Shown in pieces: positions 21,845 to 27,064 of a stretch of DNA of 27,064 bases. The stretch comes from an uncultured Eubacteriales bacterium. GTDB lineage: Bacteria; Bacillota; Clostridia; Oscillospirales; CAG-382. Position 1 is the stretch's first letter, and the number at the start of each line of letters is the position of its first letter. The stretch lies in NCBI GenBank assembly GCA_900546385.1, contig URCT01000021.1, positions 1-27,064 of the forward strand, written 5' to 3'. The position numbers and the translations under genes were made by a program. A model generated the notes under the pieces. The model saw nothing but the letters and a program-made list of their open reading frames with translations. It was not told where the DNA came from and made no database searches.

Positions 21845-24800
21845 CTATTCTTCAAAAGAGCAGTCCGCAACTTCGCGCTTTGTCTTTTCGGCAAGCGGAA
21901 CGTAGGTGTAGGAGTCGGTAAGCTTGGCGGTTTTCGACCCGAAATCCCGACGGGCCAGCGATAAAACGGCAGCTGCATCGGTCTGCGGCGAGAGCGTGAA
22001 GACAAACCGGAACTCGTGCGGCCGGAGTTCAAAGGCTTCCTCCGGCTCCGGACCGCAGGAAAAACTGCCGAGTCCGCGCATTTTGTAGTCGATGTACAAA
22101 TAGTTCCGGTCGCTTTCGATAAGCTCGTTTTTGTGGCGTGCCGCCGTCAAATTTTCGAGTGAAAACGGATGGAACGAAAAGGAAAATTCGTCGCTTCCGA
22201 TCACCGAAAAGCCGCAGCCGTCCTCCTCTTTCACGGTGACAAACCGTGTGTTTTCATGATTCCCGGTCTCCTGCGGAACGTCGAACAGAAAATTCATGTC
22301 GGCAATGTCCGCCGCATAAAATCCGATGCTCCGGCCAAGCACACTGTCCGGATACGATTGCTCCGGGCCGCGGCCGTACCAAGCGGCTTTGCGGAACGGT
22401 TTGTCAAGCGTGAACATCACGCCGATGCGCGGCAGGGTCGCACAGAAATTTCCGAAAGGTGTCATATGCGTGTCCGTTTTTATCGTTCCGTCGGCATAAA
22501 CGGTGTAGCGGATTTCGGTGTCAAAGCCGACATAGTGTGAGAACGGCTGGCATTTGCCGTGTACCGTGACACAGACGGCGTTTTCGGTCTCGGTGACTTC
22601 GGTCTTGCGTGCAAAGCATTCGAAATGGCTCAAATAGCGGCTGTTCCATTCGTCAATGTGCCGCCCGGCTAAGCCGAAAATGCCGTCGTTGTCGGTCGGC
22701 GCACGCCAAAAGTTGAATCGCATCGGTGCATCGATAAGCGTTTCTCCGCCGCTTTCATAGTGCGTGATAACGCCGTTTTCGAACCGCACGGCAAAGGTCT
22801 TGCCGGCAACTGTTAGTCTGCCGCCCGACAGCGTGACAAGCGGCTTCTCCTTCGGCGCTTCAAACGGACGGGCGGCAAGCGGCTTTCCGAGCGCAAATTG
22901 CTTTTGCCCGATCTTCTTTCCGGCAAGCGAAGCCGTGACATTGACAAAATAGCTTGCACCGGCAAGCGGCTCACGCACGGCTGTGTCAAGCGGAATGACT
23001 GCCGTTTCATGCGGCATAAGCCCATCAAGCGCGACGCTTTCCGAACGCACTACCCGATAGTCCTCCAAAATGTCATAGTGTAACACCGCATGGCGGAGCG
23101 TGATGAAATCATACGTGTTCTTCACGGTTAGCGCGCCGTTTTCGAAGCGCATATAGCAAGGCGCGACGGCGCACGACAGCTCGTGCCAGGTCGGCTTCGG
23201 CGTGCCGTCCGAGGTGAGAAAGCCGTCTAACGTAAAGTTGCGCCAGCTGTTGTAATCGCCGAAATCGCCGCCGTATTTGTAGTATTCCCGGCCGTGGTCG
23301 TCCACCGCGTAAAACCCGTGATTTTTGAATTCCCAGACAAAGCCGCCCAAATATTCGTCGTGCGTGTAGATGTAGTCAAAATACTGTTCGAGAAAGCCGG
23401 GACTGTTGCCCATGGCGTGTGCAAATTCCACGATGAGCACCGGATAGCCCTCCGGCTTTTGCGCGCTCATGGCGGCATAGCTGCAATAGCCGGCCTTGCG
23501 CATACGCGTAAAAGTCGGATGCACCGCATCATCCTGCACCTGATGCACCTCGGTAGTCGGATCAAACGCGCGGATGTAGTCTGCACATTTCACCAAATTT
23601 TCGCCCGAGCCGCATTCGTTGCCGATGGACCACATGAAAATGCACGGTTCGTTTTTGTTTGCTTCGAGCATACGCTTGACGCGGTCGAGATAGGCGTTAA
23701 ACCACCGCGGGTCCTTGGATAAATAGCCTTGATCGCCCGTCACGCCGCAGCCGTGCGTTTCGAGATCGGCTTCATCCATGACGTAAAGCCCAAGCTCCGA
23801 CGCGATTTCGTAAAAGGCCGGGTGGTTGGTGTAATGCGCACAGCGAATAGAGTTTAGACCGCTTTGCTTGATGAGCCGCAGCTCGTTTTCGATGCGTTCG
23901 ACGGTGATGGCTCTGCCGTTTTTCGGGTCGTATTCGTGACGGTTGATGCCTTTGATATAAATCGGCGTGCCGTTGACAAGAAACCGGTCGTTTTGAACCG
24001 TCGTGTTCATCATGCCGATACGCTTGGAATGCGTTTCGACGACTGTGTCGCCCTCGAGCAGCTCGATCGATAAATCGTATAAATACGGGTCTTCGGCGTT
24101 CCAAAGATGAGCATTTTGCGGCGTGTAGGTGTGGGAAAGCTCTTTGGCGGCCGCATAGACCGCACTGTTTCCGTCAATGGTCACACGAATCCTGCCGTCT
24201 GCCGGAAAGCCGTCAAACAGCGTGATTTTTACGGTGAAAGTGTGCAGATCGGAATCCACCCGAAAATCCCACAGCGAAAACCTGCCGGTTTCGAGCAGAT
24301 ACACATCCCGGAAAATGCCGCTTGCCAACAACATATCCTGGTTTTCGAGATAGGTGGCGTCGGAATAGGTGAATACCTTGACGCAAAGTGTGTTTTGGCC
24401 GGGTTTGATGAGCGAAGAAACATCAAATTCGGCAAAATTGCGGCTGCCCTTGGACATACCGACCAAGCTGCCGTTGAGATAGGCATAAAATGCACCGTCC
24501 ACACCGGCAAAATGCAGAATCGTCCGTGCGGCAGGCGTTTCTACCGAAAAGTCGCGTATATAGTAGCCGACCGGATTGCAAGCGGTGTCCACATACGGCG
24601 GATCGAACGGAATCGGATATTCAATGTTGGGATAGCTGCACGCACCGTAGGAACGGTATTGCCACATGGAGGGCACATCGATGGTGTCGGTAAAGACCGA
24701 ACGGTCGAAATCGGATCTGCAAAACGTTGGCAGCGTGTCGCCCGCAGGACTGTAATAAAAGCGATACAGACCGTTTAACGGCCGCAAAAAGGCCGATTCA

Positions 24801-24931
24801 TCTTTGTTGCGGTAAAAAACCGCTTTCTTTTGTGCCGGAATGATGTTCGACCGTGCCGGCAGACGGCCTATCTGTAAAACCGACGGATTTTCCAATTCAT
24901 CGGGTAAAAGCCGGTTTGCGATTTCTGTCAA
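21845..24931 (-). CDS. lacZ: beta-galactosidase, GH2 (LacZ type)
   Basis: A 1028-residue LacZ-type enzyme that hydrolyses terminal beta-galactosides such as lactose. Five domains are in the classic order: N-terminal jelly roll, Ig-like, TIM barrel, second Ig-like and C-terminal small-chain domain. LENPSVLQIGRLPAR near the start corresponds to the family N-terminus. Counting from the chosen start, the acid/base Glu is E439 (WSIGNECGSGENL) and the nucleophile is E502 (VLIVEFAHAMGNS). No signal peptide is present, so it is cytoplasmic. The preferred start is TTG 24931, 9 bases after a strong GGGGAGG (24947-24941) on the minus strand. ATG 24994 in the same frame adds 21 residues but has a poor site. 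No permease or regulator gene is adjacent. Confidence 0.93.
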   Translation of the reverse strand: MTEIANRLLPDELENPSVLQIGRLPARSNIIPAQKKAVFYRNKDESAFLRPLNGLYRFYYSPAGDTLPTFCRSDFDRSVFTDTIDVPSMWQYRSYGACSYPNIEYPIPFDPPYVDTACNPVGYYIRDFSVETPAARTILHFAGVDGAFYAYLNGSLVGMSKGSRNFAEFDVSSLIKPGQNTLCVKVFTYSDATYLENQDMLLASGIFRDVYLLETGRFSLWDFRVDSDLHTFTVKITLFDGFPADGRIRVTIDGNSAVYAAAKELSHTYTPQNAHLWNAEDPYLYDLSIELLEGDTVVETHSKRIGMMNTTVQNDRFLVNGTPIYIKGINRHEYDPKNGRAITVERIENELRLIKQSGLNSIRCAHYTNHPAFYEIASELGLYVMDEADLETHGCGVTGDQGYLSKDPRWFNAYLDRVKRMLEANKNEPCIFMWSIGNECGSGENLVKCADYIRAFDPTTEVHQVQDDAVHPTFTRMRKAGYCSYAAMSAQKPEGYPVLIVEFAHAMGNSPGFLEQYFDYIYTHDEYLGGFVWEFKNHGFYAVDDHGREYYKYGGDFGDYNSWRNFTLDGFLTSDGTPKPTWHELSCAVAPCYMRFENGALTVKNTYDFITLRHAVLHYDILEDYRVVRSESVALDGLMPHETAVIPLDTAVREPLAGASYFVNVTASLAGKKIGQKQFALGKPLAARPFEAPKEKPLVTLSGGRLTVAGKTFAVRFENGVITHYESGGETLIDAPMRFNFWRAPTDNDGIFGLAGRHIDEWNSRYLSHFECFARKTEVTETENAVCVTVHGKCQPFSHYVGFDTEIRYTVYADGTIKTDTHMTPFGNFCATLPRIGVMFTLDKPFRKAAWYGRGPEQSYPDSVLGRSIGFYAADIADMNFLFDVPQETGNHENTRFVTVKEEDGCGFSVIGSDEFSFSFHPFSLENLTAARHKNELIESDRNYLYIDYKMRGLGSFSCGPEPEEAFELRPHEFRFVFTLSPQTDAAAVLSLARRDFGSKTAKLTDSYTYVPLAEKTKREVADCSFEE

Positions 24932-25034
24932 AAACAGTTGCCTCCCCAAAATCGTTTTCATACATTTATACCATGAAAACCGGCATTTGTCCATGGCCTT
25001 ACCGCGCGTATTTATGGGAAAAACGCACTATCAT

Positions 25035-25071
25035 AAAACGACAGCTGCCTTTTTACAGACAGCTGTCGTTT
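25035..25071 (-). terminator. terminator after tcdA
   Basis: On the minus strand a 12-bp stem (25071-25060 with 25047-25036, AAACGACAGCTG-type arms) with a 12-base loop is followed by TTTTAT. The T tract partly overlaps the stem. It lies 13 bases beyond the tcdA stop and about 40 bases before the first possible lacZ start. Confidence 0.75.
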
Positions 25072-25084
25072 GCATTCTATACAT

Positions 25085-25855
25085 TTATGCCATAGCCGCT
25101 TTCAAGCCGACCAAATCGGTGACAATCTCACCGGCAATGATCAGTCCCACCACCGACGGCACAAACGCCGTACTGCCGGGAACCTGCCGCCGCGCCGTGC
25201 ATTTGCGCGCCGTTCCGGGCGGACAAACGCAGCCCGTCTTGCAGCTGATGGACAAATCATCTTCGGGCTTTATCGGCTTTTCCTTGGAGTAAACCACCTT
25301 CAAATGCTTGATGCCGCGCTTTTTCATCTCATGCCGCATGACCTTGGCGAGAGGGCAGACCGAGGTCTTGTAGATGTCCGCCACTTCAAACGCTGCCGGG
25401 TTTAATTTGTTTCCGGCTCCCATGGAGCAGATGATCGGCACGCCGGCTTTTTCGGCCTGCATGACAAGCTCGATTTTCCCGGTGACCGTGTCGATGGCGT
25501 CTACTACGTAATCGTATGCGGAAAAATCAAATTCACCGGCAGTTTCGGGCGTGAAAAAGGTCTTGTAGGTGTGTACAACGACCTCCGGATTGATTTCGGC
25601 AATGCGTTCGGCCGCGACATCGACCTTATATTGGCCGATGGTTTTGCGCGTGGCATAAATCTGGCGGTTGATGTTGGTTAAGCATACCTTGTCGTCGTCG
25701 ATCAGATCGATTCCACCAATGCCGCTGCGCACAAGTGCCTCGACGGTATAGCCGCCCACACCGCCGATGCCGAAGACGGCCACACGGGCGTGCGCCAGCT
25801 TTTCCATGGCGTCTTTACCGAGTAATAGTTGAGTTCTGGAGAATTGGTTTAGCAT
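25085..25855 (-). CDS. tcdA: tRNA threonylcarbamoyladenosine dehydratase TcdA (CsdL)
   Basis: A 256-residue E1-like ThiF/MoeB-fold enzyme that dehydrates t6A at position 37 of ANN-decoding tRNAs to cyclic t6A using ATP. The nucleotide-binding GIGGVGG is at residues 29-35. The conserved ARVAVFGIGGVGGYTVEALV context, DDDKVCLTNINRQI and the Arg near it are present. The ending, with CPPGTARKCTARRQVPGS and FVPSVVGLI, is the TcdA-type tail found in Firmicutes. It has AAGGGAA before ATG 25855. It lies 47 bases downstream of hicB on the same strand; a weak TTGATA/TAATAT promoter may exist in that gap. Note the functional link: tRNA-Thr(CGU), an ANN-reader and t6A substrate, lies 0.9 kb upstream. Confidence 0.93.
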   Translation of the reverse strand: MLNQFSRTQLLLGKDAMEKLAHARVAVFGIGGVGGYTVEALVRSGIGGIDLIDDDKVCLTNINRQIYATRKTIGQYKVDVAAERIAEINPEVVVHTYKTFFTPETAGEFDFSAYDYVVDAIDTVTGKIELVMQAEKAGVPIICSMGAGNKLNPAAFEVADIYKTSVCPLAKVMRHEMKKRGIKHLKVVYSKEKPIKPEDDLSISCKTGCVCPPGTARKCTARRQVPGSTAFVPSVVGLIIAGEIVTDLVGLKAAMA

Positions 25856-25902
25856 AGTTGGTTCCCTTATATTATTGAAAGATCCTAAAATATATCAAAA
25901 TA

Positions 25903-26259
25903 TCAAATGTTCGGACGGTTTGCATTTTCGTGGAGTGCCCGCTCAATAGAGCTTTCGACAAAGCTGTTTAATGAGATTTGACGGGCGGATGCCGCGATAA
26001 CGGCCTGTTTGTGCAATTCCGGAGAGATACGGATGTTAAAGCTCCCTTTGTAGGCCTTTTCCGGCTCTATGCCTTGTTCACGGCACAAGTCTAAATAATC
26101 ATCCACAGCACTGTGAAAATCCTCTACTAAATCGTGGGCGCTTTCTCCTTCGTAGGAGATCAATGCCCGAATTCCCATGACTTTTCCGTAAAAAAGGGAA
26201 TCCTCTTCGGAAAATTCCACACTGCCGATATAGCCTTTGTATTCCATTGTGTTATTCAC
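25903..26259 (-). CDS. hicB: HicB family antitoxin
   Basis: A 118-residue antitoxin that should bind and silence HicA and repress its own promoter. The N-terminal part (about 5-70) is the HicB fold with YKGYIGSVEFSEEDSLFYGKV and LVEDFHSAVDDYLDLC. The C-terminal part (about 75-115) is a ribbon-helix-helix DNA-binding domain with GSFNIRISPELHKQAVIAA and ISLNSFVESSIERAL. The start ATG at 26259 overlaps the hicA stop in an ATGA junction, so the pair is translationally coupled. Its likely operator is the palindrome at 26559-26576. Confidence 0.93.
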   Translation of the reverse strand: MNNTMEYKGYIGSVEFSEEDSLFYGKVMGIRALISYEGESAHDLVEDFHSAVDDYLDLCREQGIEPEKAYKGSFNIRISPELHKQAVIAASARQISLNSFVESSIERALHENANRPNI

Positions 26260-26510
26260 AGAAGTCCCTCCTGTTTCAAAATATCGATCAACTGTTTTAC
26301 CTGATACTCAAGCAATTCTTTGCGTGGATGCGGTTTGTGCAATAAGATCGGAGGAAGATCTTTTGCCGTGAACATCACACGCGAGCCGCTTGTTTTTCCT
26401 TTATTGGAGCGGCAGTAAGAAAAATAGCCTAAGAGCGTCTCGGCTTCATTAAATGTAAAATTGCGTGGCTTGGATAAGAGTTTTTCAATCAGTTTTTCTT
26501 TCTGTCCCAA
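26256..26510 (-). CDS. hicA: HicA family toxin (mRNA interferase), GSR variant
   Basis: An 84-residue HicA-type toxin with a small dsRBD-like fold; known members cleave mRNA. The start is TTG 26510, giving MGQKEKLIEKLLSKPRNFTF, the expected family start, with AGAGG 7 bases upstream on the minus strand; no ATG is available. The position where canonical HicA has GSH (catalytic His) reads SGSRVMF (Arg44). A downstream LLHKPHP with H58 and H61 is kept. This is a recurrent subfamily pattern as I recall it, but the catalytic residue is unverified. It lies directly upstream of hicB, in the usual toxin-first order. Confidence 0.88.
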   Translation of the reverse strand: MGQKEKLIEKLLSKPRNFTFNEAETLLGYFSYCRSNKGKTSGSRVMFTAKDLPPILLHKPHPRKELLEYQVKQLIDILKQEGLL

Positions 26511-26533
26511 AAGCTTTCCTCTTTTCTGCTTTT

Positions 26534-26562
26534 AGTATATACAAAACGCAAAATAAAAGCAA
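26534..26562 (-). promoter_or_regulatory. hicAB promoter
   Basis: On the minus strand TTGCTT (26562-26557), a 17-base spacer and TATACT (26539-26534), ending 23 bases before the hicA start. Confidence 0.7.
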
Positions 26563-26576
26563 CTGAAAACAGTTGC
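26559..26576. promoter_or_regulatory. candidate HicB operator overlapping the -35 box
   Basis: A perfect inverted repeat, GCAACTG (26559-26565) and CAGTTGC (26570-26576) with a 4-base spacer. Its left arm covers part of the -35 hexamer of the hicAB promoter. This fits autoregulation by a ribbon-helix-helix antitoxin; binding is inferred. Confidence 0.6.
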
Positions 26577-26680
26577 AAAAAGTGTAAACATTTTGGAAAG
26601 CCGGATGTGAAAATCGTTTGCCGTAAGGCAGATTTAGCACATGCAGCGTGTTTTGTGAATCCGAAAGAAGTTTATTTAGT

Positions 26681-26708
26681 AAAAAAAGCACGCTTCCGCG
26701 TGCTTTTT
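26681..26708 (-). terminator. terminator of the tRNA-Thr gene
   Basis: On the minus strand an 11-bp stem (26708-26698 with 26693-26683, AAGCACGC/GCGTGCTT core) with a 4-base loop runs into seven T. It starts at the encoded CCA end of the tRNA. Confidence 0.9.
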
Positions 26709-26783
26709 GGAGCTGGTAGCCGGACTTGAACCGGCGACCTGTTGATTACGAATCAACTGCTCTACCAACTGAGCCATACCAGC
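26708..26783 (-). tRNA. tRNA-Thr(CGU)
   Basis: A 76-base cloverleaf with encoded CCA. The acceptor stem is GCTGGTA/TACCAGC (26783-26777/26718-26712), the D stem GCTC/GAGC, and the anticodon stem GTTGA/TCAAC with loop TTCGTAA. The anticodon CGT (26750-26748) reads ACG (Thr). The T stem is GCCGG/CCGGC with loop TTCAAGT. The discriminator base is T. All four stems pair without mismatch. Confidence 0.97.
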
Positions 26784-26798
26784 AAAATTTACTTGATT

Positions 26799-26827
26799 AT
26801 TATAGCACCGTAAAACGGATTTGTCAA
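26799..26827 (-). promoter_or_regulatory. consensus promoter for tRNA-Thr
   Basis: On the minus strand a perfect TTGACA (26827-26822), 17 bases, TGC and a perfect TATAAT (26804-26799). It ends 15 bases before the tRNA 5' end. Confidence 0.92.
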
Positions 26828-26900
26828 TATCTTTTGCAAAGATTTTTTCGCGCTTGCGGCAAAAAACACGAAACTTTTGCTTTCTTTTTCTTTCTTTGCC

Positions 26901-26928
26901 TTGACTTGACGTCAAAACGTGCTATAAT
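26901..26928 (+). promoter_or_regulatory. sigma-A promoter for mnmA with an overlapping palindrome
   Basis: TTGACT (26901-26906), a 16-base spacer and TATAAT (26923-26928) preceded by TGC. The perfect 10-base palindrome TTGACGTCAA (26906-26915) begins at the last base of the -35 hexamer and could bind a regulator. A 5-bp hairpin with a T6 loop (26940-26955) follows in the leader. Confidence 0.8.
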
Positions 26929-26988
26929 AGAACGCATAGCGGAGTTTTTTCTCCGAAATCCGTCTGACCCGTAAAAGGAACCGATTTT

Positions 26989-27064
26989 ATGACAAAAAAA
27001 GCCATTATCGCCATGAGCGGCGGCGTGGATTCCAGCGTCGCGGCGAAGCTGCTTGCCGACGCGG
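26989..27064 (+). CDS. mnmA: tRNA-specific 2-thiouridylase MnmA, 5' end only (runs off the window)
   Basis: The first 25 codons of a PP-loop ATPase that thiolates U34 of tRNA-Lys, tRNA-Glu and tRNA-Gln. The start MTKKAIIAMSGGVDSSVAAK contains the SGGVDS loop typical of MnmA. ATG 26989 follows AAAGGAA (26974-26980). It has its own promoter, divergent from the tRNA-Thr gene. With only 25 residues visible, related PP-loop enzymes such as another thiolase or a GMP-synthase-like protein cannot be fully excluded, but the motif spacing from the start favours MnmA. Confidence 0.82.
   Translation, partial: MTKKAIIAMSGGVDSSVAAKLLADA

Noticed and set aside
24107..24778. 223-codon plus-strand frame opposite lacZ
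   Set aside because: Lies wholly within the beta-galactosidase gene on the other strand; no binding site or family motif.
26485..26691. 68-codon minus-strand frame upstream of hicA
   Set aside because: Overlaps the hicAB promoter, operator and hicA start, and shows no motif.
1..27064. CRISPR arrays, insertion sequences, prophage or integrase genes
   Set aside because: No regularly spaced repeats, transposase motifs or phage genes were seen in any frame.

Overview
The window looks like chromosomal DNA from a moderately GC-rich member of the Firmicutes, most likely an uncultured gut-type Clostridia (Oscillospirales-like). The lineage is inferred from several things. L27 carries the N-terminal extension cut by Prp, which is typical of Firmicutes. 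ThiI is the short form without a rhodanese domain. There is a TagO/WecA-type enzyme, AGGAGG-type ribosome binding sites stand before most genes, and a cluster of small clostridial-type proteins is present. No phage, insertion sequence or CRISPR array was seen. Most of the window is housekeeping DNA, with a few accessory or poorly described spots.

Layout. Positions 1-392 have no gene but hold a dense cluster of short inverted repeats, including an imperfect tandem duplication with an 82-base period. A strong promoter (393-421) then drives a PLP aminotransferase, trpS, a TagO/WecA-like lipid-carrier sugar-phosphate transferase and a membrane-anchored protein of unknown function (497-4853). Convergent to these is a three-gene minus-strand operon (4861-6005) of small unrecognised proteins. 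Its first gene is preceded by a possible sporulation-type promoter. Divergent from it runs a tightly packed plus-strand operon (6127-12040): YfcE-type phosphoesterase, a 2-TM protein, thiI, cinA, a methyltransferase and a membrane GGDEF protein.

The middle part is the conserved rplU-prp-rpmA ribosomal protein cluster with its own promoter, leader and terminator (12208-13366), then obgE and a sugar-phosphate isomerase/epimerase-like gene (13417-15571). After a second terminator and a strong promoter come cvpA, a CDP-alcohol phosphatidyltransferase gene, a zinc-finger Clp ATPase and a sugar nucleotidyltransferase gene (15801-20469).

The right part carries carbohydrate genes: a cytoplasmic GH5 glycosidase (+) and a large LacZ-type GH2 beta-galactosidase (-), which converge on one shared terminator. 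Upstream of lacZ on the minus strand are tcdA (tRNA t6A cyclisation), a hicAB toxin-antitoxin pair with an operator-like palindrome over its -35 box, and tRNA-Thr(CGU). Divergent from the tRNA, mnmA begins and runs off the window end. tRNA modification recurs here (thiI, tcdA, mnmA, plus the tRNA-charging gene trpS). Five of the seven sigma-A-type promoters found share an extended -10 (TGn before the -10 hexamer).

The least explained items are the small-protein operon at 4861-6005, the palindrome cluster at the left edge, the GC-rich non-coding stretch 12041-12207, and the hicA variant that has Arg where the canonical catalytic His is expected.
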